Assembly: GCA_963816155.1 (NCBI GenBank)
Contig: CAWFJE010000009.1
Coordinates: 248,001-312,000, forward strand
Length of the DNA stretch: 64,000 nucleotides
Source of the DNA: JAXGXJ01 sp963816155
Lineage (GTDB): Bacteria; Actinomycetota; Thermoleophilia; RBG-16-64-13
Direction: 5' to 3'
Shown: positions 1 through 7,314 of the stretch, piece by piece
How the letters are laid out: each line of letters begins with the position of its first letter
How positions within the stretch are numbered: position 1 is the first letter of the stretch
The notes under the pieces: generated by a model
What the model saw: only the letters and a program-made list of their open reading frames with translations
What the model was told of the DNA's origin: nothing
Database searches by the model: none
Position numbers and translations under genes: made by a program

Positions 1-95
1 CCCGAGCAGCGGTCAGAAGGGAAGAGCGCAGCAAGAGCAGACTTGAGGCGTCCAGCCGACACTTGTCCAGCTGCTCACTGGCGGAGGCAAGCTCT

Positions 96-554
96 ATGGT
101 CTTCTCTCGAAGGAAGCTTCAGGTTGCAGCCATAGCCCTGCTGGTTCTGTGCGCTCTGCTCGTAACTGCCTGTGCTGAGGACGGCGATATCTTCGGCCCC
201 ACCACGACGACCACGATCTTCCCGTCACAGCGCTCCTTCGAGGGAGAACTCTCCGGAGATGGCTACGAAACTCCAATCGTGTTCGTAGACGGGCAAGGAG
301 ACACGAGAGTGCTGTTCGTGTGGATTGCGGTGGATACCGGCAATGAGACCCGAGCGTCCGACGACGCCATCTTCGACCGCGCTGTCACGCTTGCCGAGAA
401 GTACGGAGCAGCGGAATCTACCGGAGGGCGGATGAGAGTCGGGCTCTTCGATGCGACGGTCGGAGGTACGGTGAAGGACCTGATCTTCGAGTCCAGGGAC
501 TTCGACCTGACCGCCGGTGCTCCGACAACAGCTAGCACCGTCGCTCCCAACTGA
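96..554 (+). CDS. Small secreted lipoprotein of unknown function
   Basis: A 152-residue protein with an Arg/Lys start, a hydrophobic core and a lipobox (LLVTAC, Cys at about residue 21), so it is very probably a membrane-anchored lipoprotein facing outside. A Thr-rich linker follows, then a compact domain of about 110 residues that I do not recognise. The ATG at 96 is chosen because GGAGG lies 8 bases upstream; an in-frame ATG at 63 would put a polar stretch before the signal peptide. No operon partner is visible: the next gene runs the opposite way. Confidence 0.72.
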   Translation: MVFSRRKLQVAAIALLVLCALLVTACAEDGDIFGPTTTTTIFPSQRSFEGELSGDGYETPIVFVDGQGDTRVLFVWIAVDTGNETRASDDAIFDRAVTLAEKYGAAESTGGRMRVGLFDATVGGTVKDLIFESRDFDLTAGAPTTASTVAPN

Positions 555-669
555 TCCGCGGCTACTTGCCTTCTCTGCCCTCTCCAGAACCGCGAGAACG
601 GCCCGAGCTGCGGTCGGTCGGGGACGAGAGATGGCTGTTCACGCCGTGCAGGGCGCCTTCGCGGAGCTG

Positions 670-1095
670 CTACAGAGGCGGCCAGGGACAGGTATATTTC
701 AATTTGCTGATCTTCCAACCGTTATCGCTTCTAGTGTATTTCGCATCATACTTGCCTTTGACAAACCTGCGGTCGGACTCCGGAAAAAAGATGTACATCA
801 TCCATTGCCCTTCAGCCTCATCACCTTCTATATCAATAATGGGTTGCCCAATGAAATGACCATCTCTGGCGTCTACCGCGCGGGATAGCTCATCTTTGAA
901 GTGTCTTTCAATTTCTTGTTTTCCCTTGCAAACACCATGGTCCCAGAGGTCGATGATTGCATCTTCGGTGAAACAAGCAAGCATATCGTCCCATTGTAGG
1001 CTGTTTAGCGCGTATACATAGCTAAGATGCAGTCTTTCGATTTCTTCTATATCAATGAGTCTTTGAATATTATAAGCTAAGAGGTCCGTGTTCAT
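670..1095 (-). CDS. SnoaL-like / NTF2-fold protein (SnoaL_4 type)
   Basis: A 141-residue protein spanning one NTF2-like cone domain, the fold of SnoaL cyclases, limonene-epoxide hydrolases and small ring-hydroxylating dioxygenase subunits. Family-like features are the early IEEIERLHLSYVYAL helix, the WDDMLACFTEDAIIDLW segment and a C-terminal W-K-I-S-K-L-K-Y strand. The ATG at 1095 is preferred over 1107 because GGAGG sits about 6 bases upstream. The gene and its upstream flank are clearly AT-richer than the rest of the window, with many AT-ending codons, which suggests recent transfer. Family members often lack catalytic activity, so no reaction is assigned. Confidence 0.8.
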   Translation of the reverse strand: MNTDLLAYNIQRLIDIEEIERLHLSYVYALNSLQWDDMLACFTEDAIIDLWDHGVCKGKQEIERHFKDELSRAVDARDGHFIGQPIIDIEGDEAEGQWMMYIFFPESDRRFVKGKYDAKYTRSDNGWKISKLKYTCPWPPL

Positions 1096-1816
1096 ACAAG
1101 CCTCCATTCATTTGTGAAGTCTTGGTCATGGCTTACTGTCGGGAGATCAACGGATCTTGTCTCCGAGCGCCCCTTGCTACTCAGTCCGCAAACGATATTA
1201 TAATTGTTTGGCGACGGCAACTCGAGCTTCATCCACGTTGGAGCACATGACTCAGGGCCGTGTTGAAGACGTTATAGCAGCGGCCCGGTCCTGATCCCAA
1301 GGATGTGGCCGAGGAGGTCGGCGTTAGTCGCGACGGTGCTGTGACTCATGCGGGTGGTACGCCATGCTCTCCACTCCACTGCCAAGCTGGAATACTCCCC
1401 AGCCGCCGTCATGCTTGCCGCCCGCACGGCGGTTGACGACGCTGGGCGAGACGTGGGAAGCTGTTGGCGGGCTTCGCTGGGTGCTACGTGAGCCTTTCCG
1501 GGTGACCGGTTCCTGCGTCCCAGCATGACAGCGAGCACCAGAGTCATGTTCAAAGGCGGATCGCCCGTCGGATTGACGCGTCTGACGTGCCGACTCCGGA
1601 TGAAGGACTGGGGCCGCGTGTGTCCAAGCACTGCTGCGTGCGGTCGGCAGCATGACCGCCGGTCGGGGATCGGCACGGTGATCGCTCTCATGTTGCCGCG
1701 CTTTCTCGTATTCACGGTGGTGGGGATGATACTTCTTCCTCATCTCGCACGTGCTCGGCATCCCCATGGGACCGGGACCAGGGGCCCCGGCTTAGAGGGG
1801 TGGGTGTCAACTCTCG
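1096..1816. other. Gene-poor stretch of about 720 bases
   Basis: I find no convincing coding region here. The first 130 bases are AT-rich and probably hold the promoter of the SnoaL-like gene. From about 1250 the composition returns to high GC. Open frames of 100-150 codons exist on both strands, but their translations are Arg/Ser/Pro-rich, overlap one another and match no family I know. It may be a decayed gene or a junction of transferred DNA. Confidence 0.5.
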
Positions 1817-2815
1817 ATGACGGCATCGGACAAACCAGCTGTGGGTGAGAGCGGGTACGTTTCTACCGGCCATCTGCCCTCACCCCCGCGAGTACAGCGA
1901 CTGGTGAACGAGGCGTACGAGTCATACCGTCTCAACGCCGATGGGGCGAACTCACAGGTCTATCCGGCTCTCTCGCGAGCTCCGGCCCAACTGTTCGGCA
2001 TCTGTGTAGCAGGCGTCGACGGTCGGATGTGGGCTGCCGGTGATGTCGAGAGCTCGTTCGCCATCATGAGCGTCGCAAAGCCCTTCGTCTTTGCCCTCGT
2101 CTGTCAGGCCATGGGGCCGGAAGGAGTGCGCTCTCACGTGGGCGTCAACGCGACGGGGCTTCCGTTCAATTCGCTCCAGGCGGTGGAGCACAGCGTTGAC
2201 GGCAAGACGAATCCGATGGTGAACTCTGGTGCCATCATTACGACGAGTCTGGTACCCGGGGATACGATTGAGGAAAAGTGGGAGTCCGTTCGTGAGACTT
2301 TGTCGCGGTTCGCGGGCCGGACCTTAACCGTCGATGAGGAGATCTACCGTTCCGCCTCCGCCACCAACTATAGGAACCGCGAGATCACCGATCTTCTGCA
2401 CAGCAGGCGCCTCATCTTCTGCGACCCGGCCGCAGCTCTCGACCTCTATACGAGGCAAAGCTGTCTCTTGGTCACCGCCCGCGATCTGGCGGTCATGGGC
2501 GCCACGCTGGCAGATGGAGGGGTCAACCCTCTCACCGGGCTACAGGTAATCGATCCGGCCCTCTGTCACTACGTCCTGGCCGTGATGACCACTGCCGGGT
2601 TATACGAGTCTTCCGGCGAATGGCTTTACGAGATAGGTCTCCCTGCAAAGAGCGGCATCGGTGGAGGTATCGTGACTGTGTCGCCTGGCAAAGGTGGTCT
2701 AGGAACCTACTCTCCGCTCCTCGATGGCGCCGGCAACAGCGTAAGGGGAAAGCTGGCTGCACGCTTTCTCTCTCGCGCGCTCGGCCTGGATCTCTTCGCT
2801 TCGCAACCGGGCTGA
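1817..2815 (+). CDS. glsA: Glutaminase (glutaminase A family)
   Basis: A 332-residue enzyme predicted to hydrolyse L-glutamine to glutamate and ammonia in the cytoplasm. It has the serine beta-lactamase-like glutaminase fold: the SxxK catalytic motif is SVAK (Ser85, Lys88), followed by the NPMVNSGAI motif near residue 132, the VTARDLAVMGATLADGG helix near 218 and the KSGIGGGI motif near 278. Length matches the family. The start has only a weak, distant purine-rich site, and the ATG is chosen because it begins the conserved region with little extension. No operon partner is seen. The SVAK-P-F form replaces the usual S-I-S-K-V-F but keeps both catalytic residues. Confidence 0.93.
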   Translation: MTASDKPAVGESGYVSTGHLPSPPRVQRLVNEAYESYRLNADGANSQVYPALSRAPAQLFGICVAGVDGRMWAAGDVESSFAIMSVAKPFVFALVCQAMGPEGVRSHVGVNATGLPFNSLQAVEHSVDGKTNPMVNSGAIITTSLVPGDTIEEKWESVRETLSRFAGRTLTVDEEIYRSASATNYRNREITDLLHSRRLIFCDPAAALDLYTRQSCLLVTARDLAVMGATLADGGVNPLTGLQVIDPALCHYVLAVMTTAGLYESSGEWLYEIGLPAKSGIGGGIVTVSPGKGGLGTYSPLLDGAGNSVRGKLAARFLSRALGLDLFASQPG

Positions 2816-2995
2816 TTGGCGGGCCGGCCCTGGGTACAAGAATCCAGGCCGCGAAGCAAGGCCGAACCGGGTCATTCTCTCGCCGACTTCGTCCAAGAAA
2901 GAGGCTGATGAGGGCTGCCAGCGGTCGCGTGCTCTCGCAGGACTCGAAGATCAGCAACTTGAGCATGAACACGAGCGGCACGACATCAAGTCGCC

Positions 2996-3796
2996 CTATC
3001 TCGCGACGTAGTGTGCGAGTGCCGCCCCGTTCACGTCGCGCAGCCACAGTTCGCTCCCGTCGATGGTATACGTGGCCGTCTGCGGGAGGGCGGCCAAATA
3101 TGCCGCCTCCTGGGTCATGAATTCCTCCGGTCCCGCCATGGCGGTTGTGACGACTTGGGCGTCGATGCTCATGACATCTTCGTCGGACACTTCGTAGGCC
3201 GTGCTGTACTGGTTTATGCTCGCGTTTCCAGACAGCATGCCGTCGTCGGCAAAGATGGCGGTGATGGCGCTATCGGCTGCCAGGGACTCCAGGCCTCCCT
3301 TGCCATTGTTGTACGCGGTCGCCTGCCACTCGGTACCAGTGAGCGAGCTGGGCTCAACGGCGTCGTATTTGAGGAGGACTTGTCCTCCGTTGCCAAGAAG
3401 TTCCAGAGACTCAGCGCTCACCTCGTAGGCCGTCGCCTTCTCCAGGGCAGCGAAGTAGGCGGCCTCTTGGGTCATGGCTTCGGGCGGCCCGGCCATCTGT
3501 GTGGAGGCCATGGCGGAGATCTGGATGGTATTGTCCGGCCCTACTTCGTACGAGGCGTTGAATCGGTTGACGGTGCCCGAACCGGACACGACAGCGTCCT
3601 CGAAGATCGCGGTAGCCTGCCCCTGCTCAGGCGGAAGGACCGATTCGACCCCTTCTATCTCGCTGGCCACCCAGCGCTTCGCTTGCAGCGCGGCAGAGCC
3701 ATCTGCCTCGCTTCCGTTTCCACATCCGGCCACAAGAGAGCCAGAAACGATCACGACTGCTCCCAGTATCGCGATCACCGCAAACGAACGCTTCAT
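2996..3796 (-). CDS. Lipoprotein with two META (HslJ-like) domains
   Basis: A 266-residue secreted lipoprotein: signal peptide with lipobox LVAGC (Cys25), then two tandem META domains of about 110 residues. The repeats are visible as LQAKRWVASEIEG and LTGTEWQATAYNN starts, and as MAGPPEAMTQEAAYFAAL and MAGPEEFMTQEAAYLAAL ends, so the gene arose by internal duplication. META domains occur in HslJ heat-inducible lipoproteins and in envelope proteins linked to stress or inhibitor resistance; the exact role is unknown. AGAGGGG lies 8 bases before the ATG. It is monocistronic as far as can be seen. Confidence 0.85.
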   Translation of the reverse strand: MKRSFAVIAILGAVVIVSGSLVAGCGNGSEADGSAALQAKRWVASEIEGVESVLPPEQGQATAIFEDAVVSGSGTVNRFNASYEVGPDNTIQISAMASTQMAGPPEAMTQEAAYFAALEKATAYEVSAESLELLGNGGQVLLKYDAVEPSSLTGTEWQATAYNNGKGGLESLAADSAITAIFADDGMLSGNASINQYSTAYEVSDEDVMSIDAQVVTTAMAGPEEFMTQEAAYLAALPQTATYTIDGSELWLRDVNGAALAHYVAR

Positions 3797-3997
3797 GTCT
3801 GATACCCCTCTGTTAAGGAAGAAACCCAGCTTACGTTACCGATAACCGAGATGCGTCAAACGTGACGGAGGTTCCAAGTTCAAGACCTTGACCAGTTCGT
3901 CCGGCAAGAGCAGAAGCGCGGTGAAGACGATGCACACAAGCCAACGCCAGCCGTTCAAGATGGGTCAGATCGAAGATCGGCTGCAGTGAACCCCGAA

Positions 3998-4018
3998 GGC
4001 CGCCCTTATCGGGCGGCC
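3998..4018. other. Perfect 8-bp GC hairpin in the 3.8-4.4 kb intergenic stretch
   Basis: GGCCGCCC and GGGCGGCC flank a TTATC loop. No T-run follows on either strand, and no gene ends close by, so calling it a terminator is uncertain. It sits about 90 bases before the tRNA-like sequence. The rest of 3797-4430 shows no credible protein gene. Confidence 0.35.
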
Positions 4019-4109
4019 GTCTGGGTCGGCCTATTCCGGCGGGATCGACTCAGGGGGCCGCTCGACACGCCGCGGATCATTGCGAGTGCCCAAACGCGCG
4101 CACGAGGTA

Positions 4110-4233
4110 GGAGCGGGGCACTGCGTGGGCACCCCCGACGTCGTCTGAGATCGCTTGCGCACCAAGCCTTCATACCCAGTGTAGGGCGGTAGGACCCGTC
4201 CCGGGTGGGTTCGATTCCCATGCCGCTCCGCCA
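4110..4233 (+). tRNA. tRNA-Sec-like sequence, incomplete or degenerate
   Basis: The 3' part reads like a class II tRNA. A variable-arm hairpin GGGCGG/CCGTCC spans 4184-4201. A T arm GTGGG-TTCGATT-CCCAT spans 4205-4221. The 3' acceptor strand runs 4222-4229, with discriminator G and an encoded CCA at 4231-4233. The segment GGAGCGG at 4110-4116 pairs perfectly with CCGCTCC at 4223-4229. CTTCATA at 4168-4174 resembles a selenocysteine anticodon loop (UCA). However, no 5' partner for the anticodon stem is present, I cannot fold a D arm, and the total of 124 bases is about 25-30 too long. It could be a selC pseudogene, a tRNA 3' end left by an integration event, or a sequence error. No selA or selB gene is in the window. 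Confidence 0.3.
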
Positions 4234-4430
4234 CCATCATCACTGAGACCCATGGTCTTGGACACAATCAGCGACTGAGACCTCCGCTTCCCGTTGCGTC
4301 GCCTCTCACGCGTCGTTATACTGCGAAGAGTATCAACCACATGAGACGTGGGACGCGTGTGGAAGGCTGAATCTGATTCGAGGCCGTCACTCGCGTCGCG
4401 TAGGCACGGGAAGGTTGGCGAGGTGGGGCG

Positions 4431-5450
4431 ATGATAGTCCAGGAGATCCCAGTAGATCAGTCCGTTGGACTGACTCTTGCCTACGATCTGACCGGCATCG
4501 AGCCCGGCAAGGACAAGCGCGCCGTCCTGCGTCGCGGGCACGTGATCGGCGAAGGTGACCTGGAGATACTGCACGCCATCGGGAAGTCTCACATCAAGAT
4601 CCTCGAACTTGCGCCTGATGACGTGCACGAAGATGACGCGGCCCGCGCTTTGGGCCAAATGCTGGCGGGCGAGGGCATCGAGGTGACCATGCCGGGAGAG
4701 GCTTGGGCTGATCTCGTGGCTCTGAATGCCGGTGTCCTCAAGGTCGATAGCGACCGCCTGCTCGAACTGAACCGGCTGGATGACGTGCTTATAGCCACCA
4801 GACACAACAACTCGATCGTCAAATCAGGGAATACGGTGGCCAAGGCCAAGGTGAGGGGGCTCGTGGTCAAGCAGAGCGTGTTGGCAGAAGCGAACTGTCA
4901 TGCTGTAGCCTCACCCAAGATCGTTGAGGTGCTTCCTTGCCGGACGGTCAGAGCCGCGGCCGTGATCACCGGTCGAGAGATTTGCGAGGGTCGCAAGAAG
5001 GATGCCTTCGAGCCTCTGCTTCGACAGCGCGTCGAGGAATACGGCAGCACCCTGTTTCGCAGTGAGATCGTTCTCGACGAGACTCAGGAGATCGGCCGCG
5101 CCGTAACCTCGGCGCTGGGCCTAGGTGTGGAGATCGTGTTCGTCACCGGGGGAGGCTCTCCCGACGATTGCACCGCTGAGGCGATCGCATCCGTCGCAGA
5201 TGAGGTCGTGTTCCGGGGGGTTGCCGTCTCCCCAGGGGCGATGACCGTCCTTGCCTACGCAGGGGAGGTGGCCATACTCGGGGTGCCTGGGGGGCTCCTT
5301 GTCCGTTCTCACGGCTTCGTCGATCTCATCCTCCCGCGACTGCTCGCCGGGGACCGGCTGGCTAAGGAGGATGCGGCCCAGTACGGCCACGGCGGTCTCT
5401 GCCTTGGCTGCTTGACGTGCGTCTTCCCGCTCTGCCCTTTTGGCAAGTAG
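4431..5450 (+). CDS. Molybdopterin-binding protein (MoeA/MoaB-like domain)
   Basis: A 339-residue protein whose C-terminal half (about 170-320) is a MoCF/MogA-type molybdopterin-binding domain: AAVITGREI, VFVTGGGSPDD and the V-A-I-L-G-V-P-G-G end match that family. The N-terminal half resembles the accessory region of MoeA-like proteins found beside molybdenum enzymes. The last 20 residues form a Cys tail with CLGCLTC followed by CPFGK, a likely metal or cluster site. It probably helps insert or carry molybdenum cofactor. No molybdoenzyme is in the window. The TauE/SafE gene follows 48 bases downstream on the same strand, so the two may be cotranscribed. Confidence 0.85.
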   Translation: MIVQEIPVDQSVGLTLAYDLTGIEPGKDKRAVLRRGHVIGEGDLEILHAIGKSHIKILELAPDDVHEDDAARALGQMLAGEGIEVTMPGEAWADLVALNAGVLKVDSDRLLELNRLDDVLIATRHNNSIVKSGNTVAKAKVRGLVVKQSVLAEANCHAVASPKIVEVLPCRTVRAAAVITGREICEGRKKDAFEPLLRQRVEEYGSTLFRSEIVLDETQEIGRAVTSALGLGVEIVFVTGGGSPDDCTAEAIASVADEVVFRGVAVSPGAMTVLAYAGEVAILGVPGGLLVRSHGFVDLILPRLLAGDRLAKEDAAQYGHGGLCLGCLTCVFPLCPFGK

Positions 5451-5498
5451 CGTTCGGCACAGAGGCGCCGGCAGCGAAGCGAAGCTCCGGAGTGTGCG

Positions 5499-6293
5499 GT
5501 GACCGGTCTCTCGGTCGCCTTGGCGGTCGTGGGCATACTGGTCGCGTCCAGCCTTTTCTCTGCAACCGGGCTGGGCGGTGGCGTCGCGTACGTTCCTCTT
5601 CTTGCGGCGCTCGGCATGAGTATGCACGAGGCGGCGGCGACCAGTCTCTTCGTGATCCTGGCCACGAGCGTATCGGCCGCCATCATCTACCGCCGCCACC
5701 GGACTCAGGACTGGAAGTTGGTCCTTGCATTGGAACCCGTGACTTTCGCTCTCGCGCTGGCAGGAGGTCTCACGGCCAACTACATCAACGCGTTTGTGCT
5801 GAAGCTGGTATTCGCTGCGGTGCTCCTGCTGGCCGGGCTTCTCATGATGAGACCGGTGGTGCGGGAAGGGGCGGGCGCACGAAGCGGTTGGGGTGACTGG
5901 CATCGGGGCGTGGGCGGACAGAGCTATGTCGTACGACTTCCGTGGCTGATACCGGTGAGCGCGGTGGCAGGTTTCGTCGCGGGCATGATCGGCATAGCGG
6001 GCGGCGTGTTCATGATGCCGGCGATGGTGCTGCTCGGCGGCGTACCCGTGCGCATCGCGATCGGGACCTCATCCCTGATGGTCGCCTTGACTGCGCTTGC
6101 GGGTCTAACCGGTCACCTTGCGACTGGTTCCTTTGACATCGTGATCGCCCTACCTCTGGCGGCGGTGGCATTTGTCGGAGGCAGGTTAGGTTCAGTTCTT
6201 TCGGTGCGTTTGAGAGCAAGCACCCTCCGGATGATCCTCGCCGTCCTGCTGCTGCTCGTGGCCGTGTGGATGCTTCTGACCGCGGTGCTCTGA
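5499..6293 (+). CDS. TauE/SafE (TSUP) family membrane permease
   Basis: A 264-residue membrane protein with about 8 predicted helices and the duplicated TSUP glycine-rich motifs: FSATGLGGGVAYVPLL near residue 23 and AGMIGIAGGVFMMPAM near 160. TSUP proteins export or import sulfite, sulfoacetate, thiosulfate or related organosulfur anions; the substrate here is unknown. A GTG start at 5499 begins directly before the first helix. It follows the molybdopterin-binding gene closely, which fits a link to sulfur or molybdenum oxyanion metabolism, but this is inference. Confidence 0.88.
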   Translation: MTGLSVALAVVGILVASSLFSATGLGGGVAYVPLLAALGMSMHEAAATSLFVILATSVSAAIIYRRHRTQDWKLVLALEPVTFALALAGGLTANYINAFVLKLVFAAVLLLAGLLMMRPVVREGAGARSGWGDWHRGVGGQSYVVRLPWLIPVSAVAGFVAGMIGIAGGVFMMPAMVLLGGVPVRIAIGTSSLMVALTALAGLTGHLATGSFDIVIALPLAAVAFVGGRLGSVLSVRLRASTLRMILAVLLLLVAVWMLLTAVL

Positions 6294-6296
6294 AGC

Positions 6297-6740
6297 CTAC
6301 CGGCCGACGAGGTCCTTGATCGCCTGGCGCGCCAGCTCGTCGCAGCGTTCGTTGTGCTCGTCGCCGGCATGACCTTTGACCTTCTTCATAGTGATCCGGT
6401 TCTTGCGGGTCAGACTCAGTAGCTCCATCCATAGGTCCTGATTGGCGACCGGCTCCTTCTTGCTGTTCTTCCATCCGTTGGTCTGCCACTTGTCCAGCCA
6501 CTTCTGTGAAAAGGCATTTACCAGGTAGGCGCTGTCGGAGTAGACCTCCACCTCCCAGTCGGTCACTTTCAATGCCTCCAGGGCGCCTACGAGCGCCATG
6601 ATCTCCATGCGCTGATTGGTGGTGTGAGCCTCGGCGCCGGACAGTTCCTTCCTACGGTCGCCGGCGAGCAGCACGGCTCCCCAGCCGCCGGGACCCGGAT
6701 TGCCGGAACACGCTCCGTCGCAGTAGATGACGATACTCTT
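6297..6740 (-). CDS. rnhA: Ribonuclease HI
   Basis: A 147-residue RNase HI that cleaves the RNA strand of RNA/DNA hybrids. The catalytic acidic residues are visible: Asp in YCDGACSGNPGPGG, Glu in QRMEIMA, Asp in YSDSAYL and Asp in NERCDELAR, with the basic handle region KTNGWKNS-like at WQTNGWKNSKKEP. The GTG at 6740 is preferred because GGAGAG lies just upstream and the core fold starts immediately; an upstream in-frame ATG at 6803 would add a non-conserved 21 residues. It converges with the TSUP gene, the two stops being 3 bases apart. Confidence 0.95.
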   Translation of the reverse strand, partial: KSIVIYCDGACSGNPGPGGWGAVLLAGDRRKELSGAEAHTTNQRMEIMALVGALEALKVTDWEVEVYSDSAYLVNAFSQKWLDKWQTNGWKNSKKEPVANQDLWMELLSLTRKNRITMKKVKGHAGDEHNERCDELARQAIKDLVGR

Positions 6741-6980
6741 CACCGGCTCTCCTCTGTCATAGATCGAGCAGCCTTCGTGCTCGGTCGCGCCGCTTGTTGC
6801 CAAAGGGTACCGGATTGTCCGGAGTGTGGCGTGATAAAGTGGAGGCGAGGAAGATGTCTATACATGGCTTCCTCTTCCCACAGATTCTGCCCTCCGCTAC
6901 AGCATCTGCCAGAATCCGCGAGGATCTCCGCTACGCGCTCGATGTTTCGTCGACCCCGATACCCGGAAGGGAGACAGCGA

Positions 6981-7253
6981 ATGAGCAGCAAGAAGGAGGT
7001 GCGCTACGTCGTCTCCTTTCTCAAGGACCCCGACGATCTGCAGGGGGAGCGAGAGCCGATCGGCTGGCATCCGTACCTGGATCTGGCCAAGAAGCATGCC
7101 GACCGCGCGGGTCCGGGTACCTGCGTCGACGCCGAAGGTGGGACGCATCACACCGATGGCCCGTACCGCAGGCGGGAACGATGGCAGGTAGATTGGACCA
7201 ATCGCAATCTCTACCTGGGGCGACAGAAGACAGTGCCGGTTTCCGAGGTCTAG
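6981..7253 (+). CDS. Small conserved-looking hypothetical protein
   Basis: A 90-residue soluble, charged protein with several Trp, His and Lys/Arg residues (HPYLDLAKKHADRAGPGTC; RRRERWQVDWTNRNLYLG). The sequence does not match a family I can name. GGGAG upstream of the ATG supports the start, and codon use matches the neighbours. It stands alone, converging with the large membrane protein gene. Confidence 0.65.
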   Translation: MSSKKEVRYVVSFLKDPDDLQGEREPIGWHPYLDLAKKHADRAGPGTCVDAEGGTHHTDGPYRRRERWQVDWTNRNLYLGRQKTVPVSEV

Positions 7254-7268
7254 GCTGCCGGAGGAGCG

Positions 7269-7285
7269 CCCCGTCGTGCGCGGGG
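7269..7285. terminator. Weak GC hairpin between convergent genes
   Basis: CCCCG and CGGGG are separated by a 7-base loop, in the 61-base gap between two convergent genes. No T-run is present, so it is only a possible bidirectional terminator. Confidence 0.3.
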
Positions 7286-7314
7286 AGCGTCGTTCGTCGC
7301 GTCACGCACCGCTG

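Noticed and set aside
1272..1848. Three overlapping frames in the gene-poor stretch
   Set aside because: They overlap each other on both strands, lack ribosome sites and match nothing; they may be remnants but are not supported as genes.
4006..4267. Short minus-strand frames over the tRNA-like sequence
   Set aside because: They contain the reverse complement of the tRNA T arm, a known source of spurious hypothetical proteins.
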